From the NCBI RefSeq assembly GCF_035762905.1, contig NZ_DASUCC010000135.1, forward strand, positions 1 through 64,000: a stretch of DNA of 64,000 nt, given 5' to 3'. The position numbers and the translations under genes are program-made. The notes beneath the pieces were generated by a model. It did no database searches. It was not told where the DNA came from and saw only the letters and a program-made list of their open reading frames with translations. The stretch comes from DASYTH01 sp035762905 (GTDB lineage Bacteria > Actinomycetota > Actinomycetes > Mycobacteriales > Pseudonocardiaceae). Shown here piece by piece: positions 35,995 through 44,867 of the stretch. Within the stretch, counting starts at the first letter, position 1. Every line of letters begins with the position of its first letter.

Positions 35995-36690
35995 ATGCAC
36001 CCGCTTGTCCGCACCGCCCGCACGACAGGCCTGCTCTACCTCGGCCTGGCCATCGCCGGCGGCCTCGGTTTCCTGCTCATCCGGTCGCAACTCTTCGCCG
36101 CCGACGACCCCGCCGCGACGCTCGCCAACCTGGTCGAGCACGAGACGCTCGCCCGCGCCGGCGTCGCGTTCGAACTGCTCGTGGTCGTCACGATGGCGCT
36201 CGCCGCCGGGTGGTTCTACCGGCTGTTCCGCACCGCGGATTCGTTCGCCGCCGCCGGCATCGCAGCGTTCGGCCTCGTCAACGCGGTCGCGATCCTCACC
36301 AGCGCGGCGATGCTCGCCACCGCGCTCGAGGTCGCGCTGAAGCCGATGGGCGACGCGGCCGCCACCGTCCAACTGCTCTACCTGCTCAGCGCGAACCTGT
36401 GGGAAGTCGGCGCGCTGTTCTTCGGCCTGTGGCTGATCCCGATGGGCTGGTGCGTGCTCCGCTCCGGGTGGATGCCGCGCGCGCTCGGCTGGGTGCTCAT
36501 CGCCGGCGGCATCACCTACCCGCTCAGCGCGTTCGTGCACTACCTCGTCCCTGGCGCGCAGGGCGTTGCCGACGCGCTCACCCTGCCCGCGACCGTGGGC
36601 GAGATCTGGATGGTCGGCTACCTGCTCGTGCGCGGCGTGGGCGTCCGCGCCCGCGAGGAAACGCCGACGGCTACGCCGGCTGCGGTCTGA
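35995..36690 (+). CDS. DUF4386-like integral membrane protein
   Basis: 231 aa with six predicted transmembrane helices (for example TTGLLYLGLAIAGGLGFLLI, FELLVVVTMALAAGWFYRLF and ALFFGLWLIPMGWCVLRSGW, with GWVLIAGGITYPLSAFVHYL near the end). The order and the conserved RSGWMPRALGWVLIAGG segment fit DUF4386 proteins. ATG 35,995 has GAAGGAG upstream. The operator array in front implies control by the divergent TetR protein. Its biochemical role is unknown; efflux or stress adaptation is only a guess from the TetR pairing. Confidence 0.82.
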   Translation: MHPLVRTARTTGLLYLGLAIAGGLGFLLIRSQLFAADDPAATLANLVEHETLARAGVAFELLVVVTMALAAGWFYRLFRTADSFAAAGIAAFGLVNAVAILTSAAMLATALEVALKPMGDAAATVQLLYLLSANLWEVGALFFGLWLIPMGWCVLRSGWMPRALGWVLIAGGITYPLSAFVHYLVPGAQGVADALTLPATVGEIWMVGYLLVRGVGVRAREETPTATPAAV

Positions 36691-36843
36691 CGGGGACAGG
36701 ATGCCGGGTTCGAAGTGGGCGGCTCACGACCGTCCCCTCAGGGCAGCCGGCGCCGACCGGCGAAACCGAGATCAGTGCGGTGCTACCACGCCAACTCGGT
36801 CTGGTGCTGGTTGTTGTGGTGAAGTGGCGTCGATCAGGGAGCT

Positions 36844-37059
36844 GAGATCGGTCCGGAGCAGACGCTCACGGTGGGCGGCCGGCCGGCCGTGCAGTATGTG
36901 ATCACCGGCACGAGCGAGGGCATCAACGCCGTGTCCTGGCAAACCATGGTGGAGGGCGAGCACAGCTACTTCCAGGTGGTCGGCTGGACCGTCCCGTCCC
37001 GGCGCGCGGAGGCGGAGGCGACCATCCTCGAGGTGATCAACACCTGCCGTGTGCTCTGA
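36844..37059 (+). pseudogene. C-terminal fragment of an unidentified protein
   Basis: A 71-codon open stretch after a stop codon at about 36,841, without a ribosome site. It reads GPEQTLTVGGRPAVQYVITG and then INAVSWQTMVEGEHSYFQVV. It ends with a helix EAEATILEVINTCRVL. This looks like the tail of an exported PsbP/LpqN-like lipoprotein, with the rest missing, but I cannot name it. The following 270 bases to the next gene hold nothing recognisable. Confidence 0.4.
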
Positions 37060-37330
37060 CCCGATGGGCCGAGTCCTTGGGGACCAGAAGGTGTGCCAGC
37101 CGCTGGTGCCCGGTTAGGTGCTGGCCAGTCGTTGGGGGGGGGCCCGGCCGGCAGTGGTGGGCTGGGCGCGATTGCAACGCGGCCCGAAGGACAACCACCG
37201 TCCCAGTCGGACAGTACAACGAACATTGTCCGGGCTTGCATGTGCCACAGCTTGGTAGCGGGGGGTTGGCGGGTAGTTCCACCGGAGATCGCTGGTTCAC
37301 GAAGGCCGGTGCGGGGGTGCCGGGAACTCG

Positions 37331-40300
37331 GTGACCGGTGTGGTTGGGGTATCTGGATCGGTGGTGTCTGCTCTTGTCATTGTGGACCCGATGATGGCGA
37401 GTGGGCTGGCCGACGAGTCACGCCCGTTCGGCTTGGTGTCCACTGCGGGGCCGTCCGCCGGCGCTCCGTTTCTGGCGGGATCGGCGGGGTTGCCGCGTCC
37501 GCTCGATGTCGAGGTGCCGCGTCTGCGGCTCGTTCAGCGCCTGGCGCAACGCTGGGACCGGCCGATCACTCTGGTCGTCGCCGGACCGGGATTCGGTAAG
37601 ACGACGGTGCTCGCCCAGGCGGTGCGGGCGCATCTGGCCGCGCCTCGCGGGATCGATGTCTGGCTGAGTTGCGAGGCGGCGTATGAGGATCCGGTCCGTT
37701 TCGCGCAGGCGCTGCTCGATGCGATGTCCGCCGGACGCGGCCACGAGCAGTCTCCAACGCCCTGCCGGCGAGCCGATCCCGGGGCGCGCGAGGTCATCGA
37801 CACCGTGATCCGCTGGGCCCCCCTTGAGGTGTGTCTGCTGCTGGACGACGTGCACGAGATTCCGGTGGGCTCGCCGGGAGCGGCGCTGCTTCGCGACATC
37901 GCGGCGGCGCTGCCAGCGACCGCGCATCTGGTGCTGTCCGGGCGGGTTGAGCCTCCGTTGCCGTTGGCGCGCCGGGAGGCGGCGGGCGAGGTGGTCCGGG
38001 TCAGCCCTGCCGACCTCGCCTTCACCGACGTCGAGGTGGCGGCGTTGGCTCGTCGGCTCGGGCGGGACGCGTCGGCGGCAGCGGCGCTGCAGGGCTGGCC
38101 GGCCCTGGTACGACTCGCGTTCGCGGCCGGGTCTTCGGCGCCGTGGCGATACGCCCGGGAGGAGATCCTCGGCCGGTTGCCCGGTCCACAGTGCCGGGCC
38201 CTCGCCGCGCTGGCCGCGCTCGGTAGCGCCACCACCGGCGAGGTCGCGGCGGTCACCGGTGGGCCGGTCGCACTCGACGATCTGGTCCGGCGGATCCCGC
38301 TCGTCGACGTCCTGGCCGACGGCCGGTACCGCGCGCACGATCTGTGGACGGACGCGGTGTCGCGGGCGATGACGGTTCAGGAGACGCATTTGCTGCGCCG
38401 ACGTGCCGTGATCACACTGATGGCGCGGGGCGATCTGGCCCGCGCCGGTCGCCTTGCCTGCCAGTCGCGGAACTGGGACCTGCTCGCCGATCTCGCCGTC
38501 GAACTCGTCCACACCACGCTGTCGGCGCTGCCCCGCAGCATCGCCGAGCGGTGGCTCGCGGCCGTCCCCCCGTCGATGGCGGATGAGCCGGCGTTCGTGC
38601 TGCTCGCGGCAGCGGTGACGCACGCGGGCGACTTCACCGATCCGAGCATCGACCCCATGCTCGACCAAGCCTGGCAAGGCATGCTCGACCGCGACGACGA
38701 GGCGGGCGCCACCGCCGTCCTCGGCCAGGCGACGATCACCGCGCACTCGCGGGCCGATCTCGCTCGGCTCGCCGCGCTGGCCGGGTGGTCCGACCGGCTC
38801 GACGCCCCGTTCTCCCCCGTGCTCAGGCTGTTGCGGCACAACGTCGCCGCGATGCACGCCGAGGTCCTCGGCGACCCGGAGGGCGCGCTTGTCCATCTCG
38901 TCCAGGCGCCCGTGCTCGGGGTGCCCGCGGCCCTGGCGTTGTCCACCTGGCGATTTCACTACCACTGCCTGAACATGTGTGGGCGTTGCGGGGCGGCGGC
39001 GGAGTTGGCCGACCGGACTCTGGCGGACGCCAGCGACGCGCTGGTTGCGCTGTCCGGCGCCGTGGCGCGCTGGTTCGACGGTGATCCCTCCGATCTGGGT
39101 CGGCTCCGCGGTTCGGGACGCGCCGCGGCAGCGGCCTGGCGCCGGCAGCCGAACGTCGACCCGGTCCCGGCGACGGCGCGGGACGCATTCGTGGCAATGG
39201 CGCTGGCGGCGGTGATCGCGTCCTGCTGCGGCGAGGTTTCCGTGGCGCCGGAACTGCCCTGCGGCAACCCGACCGACAAGGCCAATCCCCGAGACGCCAT
39301 CCTGGCCTGCGCCGCGCAGGCGGCGATCGCGGTGGCCCGCGGTGACGAATGCACCGCACGCGAGGCCTACGCCCGCCAGCTGACCGGCTGGCCCATCGAG
39401 AATCGGTTCACCGAACGGCATCTGCGGCGCTTCCTGGCCCTCGGGTACGTCGTCAACGAGCGGCTGCGCGTGCACTGGGACGGCGTTGATCTCGGCCCGT
39501 CACATCTCTCGGCCCGGGCAGCCGCACGCGCCCTGCTCCGGGCGAGGGCGGGTGACCTGACCGCCGCCGGCCGGCTGCCTCCCGCACACGCGCTGTGTTT
39601 CCTGCCGCTGCCGTGGTCGGTGGAGCTGGCGGCACGACTCGCCGCCGATGATCATCCGGCCGGGCTCGAGCTGGGCCGCTGGTTGGCCGACACGATCGGG
39701 CCGGCGGTTCACCGGCAGTTCCGGGCGACGTCGCAGGCCGCCGAGGAAGCCCTGGCAACAGGCGCGACCCGGCTGCTCGCCGCCCTTCCCGCCCCGCCGA
39801 CGCACCGGATCCGCATCGAGGTCATGGGCACGATGCGGCTGACGCGAGACGGTGTCCCGGTCGACGCGCCGCAACTGAGACGGTTGCGGGTGCGACAGTT
39901 GCTGAGCGCGCTGGCACTGGATCCGGTTGTGGTGCGCGACAAGGCGATCGAACTGCTCTGGCCAGGACTGGCCCCGGCCAGTGCGGCCCGGAACCTGCGC
40001 GTCACGTTGACCTATCTTCGCCAGCTGCTGGAACCCGACCGGTCCGGCGGCGACGCGAGCTTTCACCTGCGCACCAACGGGGACACGATCCGGCTCATTC
40101 CCTCGGGGTCGCTGTCGGTGGACCTGTGGACCTACAACCAGTTGGCAGAGCGCATCGACCAGGCCCGGGCCGACGGTGACAACGACCGGGCAGCGGACCT
40201 ACTCGGCGAGGCGATCGCGTTGTGGCGCGGCGATCTCCTGCCCGACCTGCGTGACCTGTGCGACCCGGACGTAGCGATCGAGGTCGATCGGGTGCGGGCT

Positions 40301-40630
40301 CGGCATGTCCGCGACCTGCTGGCCCTCGGTGAGCTCCGCCTCGTCGCCGGGGACACCGCGGAGGCCGCCCGGCTGGCCACCCGTGCCCTGTCGGTGGAGC
40401 CCTACGACTCCCGCGGCCACCGGCTGGTTCTCGCCGCCGCGCTCAGAGGCCGCAAACCGGCGCACATCGCCGCGGCGCGCGACCGGGTCCTGGCAGCGCT
40501 TCGGCAGCTCGCCGCCGCACCCGATCCCGCCACCGCGATCCTGCTCCGCCAGACGCTGCCACCGCCCCCAGACCGAGCAGTCCGGTCTGGGGGCGGGGCG
40601 GGGCGAGCGGCCCGAGCCCGTTGCGATTAG
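37331..40630 (+). CDS. MalT-like STAND ATPase with C-terminal SARP (winged helix plus BTAD) activator domain
   Basis: Up to 1,099 aa; GTG 37,331 is the earliest start, ATG 37,391 is possible, and neither has a clear ribosome site. The MalT/LuxR-type ATPase part has P-loop VVAGPGFGKTTVLAQ (84-98), Walker B VCLLLDDVHEIP and an SGR sensor motif (LVLSGRVEPPLP). A helical-repeat middle region follows. From about residue 825 there is an OmpR-like winged helix (RIEVMGTMRLTRDGVPVDAP, RRLRVRQLLSALALDP, LRVTLTYLRQLLEP), then a bacterial transcriptional activator domain (LLGEAIALWRGDLLPDLRD). The order is reversed relative to AfsR, in which the SARP domain is N-terminal. Likely a pathway-specific activator; the nearest candidates are the convergent RTX/MFS genes. 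The 3' end contains a terminator-like hairpin and overlaps the convergent gene. Confidence 0.85.
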   Translation: MTGVVGVSGSVVSALVIVDPMMASGLADESRPFGLVSTAGPSAGAPFLAGSAGLPRPLDVEVPRLRLVQRLAQRWDRPITLVVAGPGFGKTTVLAQAVRAHLAAPRGIDVWLSCEAAYEDPVRFAQALLDAMSAGRGHEQSPTPCRRADPGAREVIDTVIRWAPLEVCLLLDDVHEIPVGSPGAALLRDIAAALPATAHLVLSGRVEPPLPLARREAAGEVVRVSPADLAFTDVEVAALARRLGRDASAAAALQGWPALVRLAFAAGSSAPWRYAREEILGRLPGPQCRALAALAALGSATTGEVAAVTGGPVALDDLVRRIPLVDVLADGRYRAHDLWTDAVSRAMTVQETHLLRRRAVITLMARGDLARAGRLACQSRNWDLLADLAVELVHTTLSALPRSIAERWLAAVPPSMADEPAFVLLAAAVTHAGDFTDPSIDPMLDQAWQGMLDRDDEAGATAVLGQATITAHSRADLARLAALAGWSDRLDAPFSPVLRLLRHNVAAMHAEVLGDPEGALVHLVQAPVLGVPAALALSTWRFHYHCLNMCGRCGAAAELADRTLADASDALVALSGAVARWFDGDPSDLGRLRGSGRAAAAAWRRQPNVDPVPATARDAFVAMALAAVIASCCGEVSVAPELPCGNPTDKANPRDAILACAAQAAIAVARGDECTAREAYARQLTGWPIENRFTERHLRRFLALGYVVNERLRVHWDGVDLGPSHLSARAAARALLRARAGDLTAAGRLPPAHALCFLPLPWSVELAARLAADDHPAGLELGRWLADTIGPAVHRQFRATSQAAEEALATGATRLLAALPAPPTHRIRIEVMGTMRLTRDGVPVDAPQLRRLRVRQLLSALALDPVVVRDKAIELLWPGLAPASAARNLRVTLTYLRQLLEPDRSGGDASFHLRTNGDTIRLIPSGSLSVDLWTYNQLAERIDQARADGDNDRAADLLGEAIALWRGDLLPDLRDLCDPDVAIEVDRVRARHVRDLLALGELRLVAGDTAEAARLATRALSVEPYDSRGHRLVLAAALRGRKPAHIAAARDRVLAALRQLAAAPDPATAILLRQTLPPPPDRAVRSGGGAGRAARARCD
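40562..40596. terminator. hairpin at the convergent gene ends, inside the SARP coding tail
   Basis: A perfect 14-bp GC-rich stem (40,562-40,575 with 40,583-40,596) with a 7-base loop. It lies in the last 25 codons of the plus-strand gene and just past the stop of the minus-strand gene at 40,627, so it can serve as that gene's terminator. Confidence 0.6.
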
Positions 40631-41076
40631 CAGCTGTTCACGGTCTCCGTGGCCACACAGAGGTCCGCGCCTGCTCCGCCGTCGCCGCGGTCGCCCTCGA
40701 CGTGCGGTCCACCATCGAAGAAGTCCATTCCGTTACCGCCACGCCAATCGTCGTCATCGTCCCCGCCGAAGCCACGGTCGTTGCCGGGACCGCCGGTGAT
40801 GTCGTCCTGCCCATCAAGTCCACAGATGACGTCGTCCTCCTGGAGGCCGTGGATCACGTCGTTGCCGTTGGTTCCGAGGATCACGTCGGGATCCACCGTG
40901 CCGAAGGTGACCATGTTGGGCGCGGGGACGACGATCGTCGGCGCCAACCCGTCACAGGACAGCAGTGCGGCCGTGGGCGGGACCGGGGCGGCGGTGGCGA
41001 CACCGCCGGCTGCCAGCAAGCTGGCGGCGAACAGCGCCGCGCCGGTGAACACGGCAAGGCGAGTGCGTAGATACAT
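40627..41076 (-). CDS. small secreted protein with RTX-like glycine/aspartate repeats
   Basis: 149 aa from ATG 41,076; the open frame extends 34 codons further but the Met starts a clear signal peptide (YLRTRLAVFTGAALFAASLL, cleavage ATA-AP). The mature part has hemolysin-type calcium-binding nonapeptide repeats: LGTNGNDVIHGLQEDDVICG, then LDGQDDITGGPGNDRGFGGD, and NGMDFFDGG. It closes with a Cys pair in CVATETVNSC. These repeats form a Ca-filled beta-roll outside the cell. In actinomycetes such small proteins are Sec-exported and of unknown role. The stop overlaps the SARP stop by three bases in convergent orientation. Confidence 0.85.
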   Translation of the reverse strand: MYLRTRLAVFTGAALFAASLLAAGGVATAAPVPPTAALLSCDGLAPTIVVPAPNMVTFGTVDPDVILGTNGNDVIHGLQEDDVICGLDGQDDITGGPGNDRGFGGDDDDDWRGGNGMDFFDGGPHVEGDRGDGGAGADLCVATETVNSC

Positions 41077-41119
41077 GATGGACTCTCTCTGTCTATGCGG
41101 TGGTGCCTCGTGGCAACCG

Positions 41120-42436
41120 TTATCCAGAGTCCGCATCCGGCGCTGCCGGAACGTTAGCCGGGCGCCGCCAGTGCCCACCGAACAGGAACACGGCCGGGAC
41201 GAACAGCAGCAGGCACACCAGCGAGATCGACAGCCAGGTGCGCCAACTGGTGGCCGCCACGACCGGCGGTACCGTCAGCAGCACGAGTACCGCCATGGTT
41301 CTGCTGGCGAAGCCGAAGATTCCCCATGCGGTGCCCTGCAGCCGCGGGTCCACGTTCTCCGCATCCTCGGAGAAGTTGGCCATCCACGGCCCGAACGCCA
41401 CCGCAAGGGCGGCGCCGAGCAGCGCACCGGTGAGCATCAGCTGACCGGCAGGCACCGACGGCCGTCCCATGAGGACCGCGAGGTAGCCGGCCACGAGCAC
41501 GGCGGCGAGCGTGCCACCGAGCGCGAACGGCTTGCGCAACTGCAGCCGGTCGGAGACGCGACCGACCGCGATCAGCACGACGAGGTCGAACACCCAGAAC
41601 GCGGCCATGATCGCCGACGCTCGGGCGGTGCTCACCCCGAAGCTGTCGACGAGCATCGCCGGCCCGTACAACGCCAGCGTGAGATAGGGCACCAGCCACA
41701 ACGAGATCCCGATCGTGTGCGCCCACACCCGGGGCCGGGTAAGCAGATCACGCCCGCGCGCCCGGCCCGTCGCCTTCGCCGCCGGCACCACCCGCCGCTC
41801 GGTTTGCCGGATCCGTTCCCGCAGTTGTGGCGACAGGTCGACGATGTTGAGGGCGATCACAACGGACAGGACCAGCGAGATCCCGGCCATGATGACGAAC
41901 TGCGATCGCCACGAGTCGTGGAAGATCGGCAACGTCCAGGCGGCCAGCCCGGCGGCGAGCAGCGATGCCCCCACCGGCCCCCAGGTCCAGAATCCGAACG
42001 CCTGAGCCCGCCCCTGCCGAGGAGAGAAATCCCGGACCAGCGGGGCGGTGCTCGCCAACGCCATACCGTCGACGAACGCCAGCACCACCCGGGCGATCAG
42101 CAGATCGCGCGGGGAGTGCACCAACGTCATGGCCAGACAGCACAACGCGGTGAGCAGCATCAGCGGGACCAGCAGCCGCACCCGGCCGAGGTGGTCGGTG
42201 AGCCGTCCACCGATCGCGGCGGCCACCGCACCCGAGACCGCGGCAACGGCCGAAACCGCGCCGTAGGTTGTCAGGTCCATGTCGAGGTCGTCGAGCAGCA
42301 GCGGGACGACCGGCGCGATCTGAGCCTCGTACGACCCGACCAGAACGGCCAGCACCGCCATGGCCAGAATCCACAACCGGCGCATACCCTCGGGGTACTC
42401 GTCGAGTTCCCGGACGTAGGACCAGGATCGCCTCAT
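41120..42436 (-). CDS. MFS transporter
   Basis: 438 aa from ATG 42,436, with GGAGG seven bases upstream. Twelve hydrophobic segments are visible. The MFS signature between helices 2 and 3 is present as GGRLTDHLGRVRLLVPL. A second half signature VGRVSDRLQLRKP lies after helix 8, preceded by a basic cytoplasmic loop (ERIRQTERRVVPAAKATGRA). The pattern resembles drug/metabolite exporters of the YnfM/CynX group with FWTWGPVGASLLAAGLAAW in helix 5. The substrate cannot be told. It lies between the RTX gene and a terminator, so probably has its own promoter. Confidence 0.88.
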   Translation of the reverse strand: MRRSWSYVRELDEYPEGMRRLWILAMAVLAVLVGSYEAQIAPVVPLLLDDLDMDLTTYGAVSAVAAVSGAVAAAIGGRLTDHLGRVRLLVPLMLLTALCCLAMTLVHSPRDLLIARVVLAFVDGMALASTAPLVRDFSPRQGRAQAFGFWTWGPVGASLLAAGLAAWTLPIFHDSWRSQFVIMAGISLVLSVVIALNIVDLSPQLRERIRQTERRVVPAAKATGRARGRDLLTRPRVWAHTIGISLWLVPYLTLALYGPAMLVDSFGVSTARASAIMAAFWVFDLVVLIAVGRVSDRLQLRKPFALGGTLAAVLVAGYLAVLMGRPSVPAGQLMLTGALLGAALAVAFGPWMANFSEDAENVDPRLQGTAWGIFGFASRTMAVLVLLTVPPVVAATSWRTWLSISLVCLLLFVPAVFLFGGHWRRPANVPAAPDADSG

Positions 42437-42513
42437 CGGAGGCCTCCGACCTGTGCGGCGGTGTCCCAGGCGGCGCCGTGCACACCGCCCGCTACACCAA
42501 CCCTAGGCCGCAT

Positions 42514-42547
42514 TCGTGGGGCCGGTCCGTTCCGACCGGCCCCACGA
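42514..42547 (-). terminator. hairpin terminator after the small beta protein gene
   Basis: A 14-bp perfect stem (42,514-42,527 with 42,534-42,547) and a 6-base loop, starting 16 bases past the stop codon at 42,564. Confidence 0.75.
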
Positions 42548-42563
42548 GCGACGAACACGGGCG

Positions 42564-42875
42564 CTACGACACCGTGAAGAACACCTCGTAATGCGTACCG
42601 GCGGTCTTGAACTGCATCGAAGCCGGGTTGCCGGTTTCCTTGACGGGGAACGCGGCACCGATCTGCAAGGACTTGCCGTTGCTCACCTCGTCCAGGGTCA
42701 CCGAGGTGGTGCCCTTGAACACGCGGGTCACATTCACGGACCGAACCTGGTCCTGGTTGGTGTTCATGACTTCGTTCCACACGATGGCACTGTCGATCTT
42801 GAGTACCGGCTCGTCGTCGCCAATGACGTCGTGCTTCCGGTGGCACCTGATCGAATTCAGTTTCAGCGTAGCCAT
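42564..42875 (-). CDS. small beta-rich protein of unknown function
   Basis: 103 aa from ATG 42,875 with AAGGAGA upstream. No signal peptide or membrane helix. Alternating hydrophobic residues suggest a beta sandwich: MATLKLNSIRCHRKHDVIGD, then EPVLKIDSAIVWNEV, SVNVTRVFKGTTSVTLDEV and HYEVFFTVS. Asp/Glu-rich loops (IGDDEPVLK) recall Ca-binding C2-like or crystallin-like small domains, but I see no diagnostic motif. Flanked by its own terminator and a 58-base gap to the LysR gene's stop, so it is a monocistronic unit. Clearly a real gene by codon use and ribosome site. Confidence 0.75.
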   Translation of the reverse strand: MATLKLNSIRCHRKHDVIGDDEPVLKIDSAIVWNEVMNTNQDQVRSVNVTRVFKGTTSVTLDEVSNGKSLQIGAAFPVKETGNPASMQFKTAGTHYEVFFTVS

Positions 42876-42933
42876 TGCCTGTTTCTCCTTGTCGTTGACA
42901 GGAGAACCGTGTCAGGGCGGCGTTAACCGAGCG

Positions 42934-43875
42934 CTAGCTACCCCGCCCGGCCCGCCGAAGCCCGGTCACGCAACCCTTTGGTGGGTGGTCGGCGATCTCG
43001 GCTGCGATCTCGATGGCGATCTCGATGGCTCGCGTGGCGAGTGGAGACTGGGTGCGTCCGGCGCGCCAGTGCAGGTAGATCTCCCGTGCTGGCAGGGGCG
43101 GTCGCAGTTCGTGGATGCGGAGCCGTTGGTCGGATTGGACGTTGGCGCCCCGGATCGCGAGCCAGGGCAGCACCGCCGATCCCATGCCGGCTCGCACCAT
43201 GGACAGGAGGGTGTCGTTGATCGCGCTACGAAACACGATGCGCGGACGGGCACCGCTGTGCGTGAGTGCCTGCTCCATCAAGGGTTGGTCGCAGGTCAGT
43301 GGCCAGGCCACCATCGGTGCGCGGTCGAGTTGCTCGAGCCGGACCGGGCCGTCGGGGAAGGCGCCGTCGCCGGCCACCAGGAGGTACGGGTCGTCGAGCA
43401 GCTTGACGTGCTCGACGTCGTCTTCGATCCGGCCGTCGTAGAACAGCAGGTCGAGATCACCGATCTGTGGCTGCTCCGGCTCCTCCTCGGAAAACCTGAT
43501 GTCGCAGGCGGGGTGCTCGTCTCGCAGCCGGCGTACGACGGCCGGCAGGATCACGTTGGACACGCTCTGGAATGTGCCGATGTCGATCCGGCCGTCGCCC
43601 GCGTTGAACCGGTCGACCGCGTCGGCCAATCGCCCTGCTTTCGCCAGCAGATCGCGACCGTGGTCCAGGACCACGGTGCCGAGCGGTGTGATCCGTACTG
43701 GTTTGGGCCCACCCGGCCGATCGAACACCGGGCCGCCGACGGCTCGCTCCAACGCGGCGATCTGCTGGCTCACTGTCGATTGGGCGTAACCGAGCCGGGC
43801 GGCCGCCCGGCCGAACGAGCCCTCGTCGGCGACGGCCGCCATCGCGGCGAGGTGGCGCAGTTCGACGTCGGTCAC
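42934..43875 (-). CDS. LysR-family transcriptional regulator
   Basis: 313 aa from GTG 43,875. The N-terminal HTH (VELRHLAAMAAVADEGSFGR and LGYAQSTVSQQIAALERAVG) is canonical. The substrate-binding domain follows from about residue 90 (IDIGTFQSVSNVILPAVVRR, then an MVRAGMGSAVLPWLAIRGA hinge region). It is divergent from the hydrolase/oxidoreductase/methyltransferase operon at 44,007. LysR proteins usually control the divergent operon, so this is the best guess for its target. Confidence 0.92.
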   Translation of the reverse strand: MTDVELRHLAAMAAVADEGSFGRAAARLGYAQSTVSQQIAALERAVGGPVFDRPGGPKPVRITPLGTVVLDHGRDLLAKAGRLADAVDRFNAGDGRIDIGTFQSVSNVILPAVVRRLRDEHPACDIRFSEEEPEQPQIGDLDLLFYDGRIEDDVEHVKLLDDPYLLVAGDGAFPDGPVRLEQLDRAPMVAWPLTCDQPLMEQALTHSGARPRIVFRSAINDTLLSMVRAGMGSAVLPWLAIRGANVQSDQRLRIHELRPPLPAREIYLHWRAGRTQSPLATRAIEIAIEIAAEIADHPPKGCVTGLRRAGRGS

Positions 43876-43889
43876 GAGTCCCAGCGTAA

Positions 43890-43948
43890 ACCGTCATTGC
43901 GAACTTCGATCGAATCGATCGGAAACTATCGCTTTTCACGATGAAGTC
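43890..43948. promoter_or_regulatory. probable LysR binding region
   Basis: The 131-base gap between the LysR start and the operon contains CGATCGAATCGATCG (two CGATCG blocks three bases apart) and ATCG-N7-CGAT at about 43,929-43,943. Inverted A/T-edged repeats here fit LysR sites in position. The assignment is weak without comparison to relatives. Confidence 0.35.
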
Positions 43949-44006
43949 TTCGGCTTAGCGTGAGAGGGCCAGCCAGTTCACCGAAGACGTCCGAAAGAGG
44001 GCCGAC

Positions 44007-44867
44007 ATGACCGCGCCGACCACGCACGGCGAGCAGCTCCTCGAGATCAACGGCGTCGAGCTGTGTGTCGAGACCTTCGGAGACCGAGCGGACCCGCCGA
44101 TCCTGCTCGTCGCCGGGGGATCCGCGTCGATGTTGTGGTGGGACGCCGAGCTGTGCGAACGGATCGCGGCGCGCGGCCGGTACGTCGTCCGCTACGACCA
44201 TCGCGACACCGGACGGTCGACCAGCTATCCACCGGGCGAGCCGGGGTACTCCTACACCGACCTGGCTCTCGACATGCTCGGCATCCAGGATGCCCTCGGC
44301 ATCGAGCGGGCACACCTGGTCTGTCAGTCGATGTTCGGTGGGATCGGCCTGATCGCGGGTGTGGACCATCCCGATCGGGTCGCGTCGCTGACGTTCGTCT
44401 CCAGCTCCACGGACGGGCCCGGCCTTCCGCCACCGACGGACCAGCTCGCCGAGGGTCCACCGGCCGATCCCGACCCAGCCGATTCGGCCTCGGTCGTGGA
44501 ATACGTGATCGGCTCGGCAAGGGCGTACGCGGGCGGCTCGCCGTACTTCGACGAGGCCGCGACCCGGGCGCTGGTCGAGCGGGACGTCGCGCGGGCACGG
44601 GACTACGCGTCGACTCTGGTCAATCACTACGCCATCGAGGCCGATCGGCCGACCCGAGGCGGCTTCGGCGGAATCGCGGCGCCGACGCTGGTGGTCCACG
44701 GTGAGGCCGACCCGTTCCTGCCGCTGCCGCACGGCGAGGCGTTGCGGGACGCGATCCCCGGCGCGGAGCTGTTGGTCCTGGCGGGAGCCGGACACGACCT
44801 GCCGAGGCCGGTGTGGGATGCCTTCGTGCCGGCCCTGATCCGGCACACGGGACGAGGTCGCGCATGA
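44007..44867 (+). CDS. alpha/beta-fold hydrolase
   Basis: 286 aa. ATG 44,007 with GAAAGAGGG upstream. Alpha/beta hydrolase core: oxyanion-hole strand PPILLVAGGSASMLWW, YDHRDTGRSTSY, nucleophile elbow VCQSMFGG with Ser108, acid in VVHGEADPFLPL, and catalytic His263 in AGAGHDLPRP. The elbow is C-Q-S-M-F-G-G rather than G-x-S-x-G, as in several esterases of the RdmC/aclacinomycin-methylesterase group, which this resembles overall. It is the first gene of an operon and its TGA overlaps the next ATG. A role in a small catabolic or tailoring pathway is inferred. Confidence 0.9.
   Translation: MTAPTTHGEQLLEINGVELCVETFGDRADPPILLVAGGSASMLWWDAELCERIAARGRYVVRYDHRDTGRSTSYPPGEPGYSYTDLALDMLGIQDALGIERAHLVCQSMFGGIGLIAGVDHPDRVASLTFVSSSTDGPGLPPPTDQLAEGPPADPDPADSASVVEYVIGSARAYAGGSPYFDEAATRALVERDVARARDYASTLVNHYAIEADRPTRGGFGGIAAPTLVVHGEADPFLPLPHGEALRDAIPGAELLVLAGAGHDLPRPVWDAFVPALIRHTGRGRA

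Noticed and set aside
37418..39475. Minus-strand frame of 685 codons opposite the SARP regulator
   Set aside because: Arg/Pro/Gly-rich antisense sequence without any fold signature; the plus strand has P-loop and DNA-binding domains.
40649..42577. Plus-strand frame of 642 codons opposite the RTX and MFS genes
   Set aside because: Spans two genes and a terminator on the other strand; low-complexity shadow.
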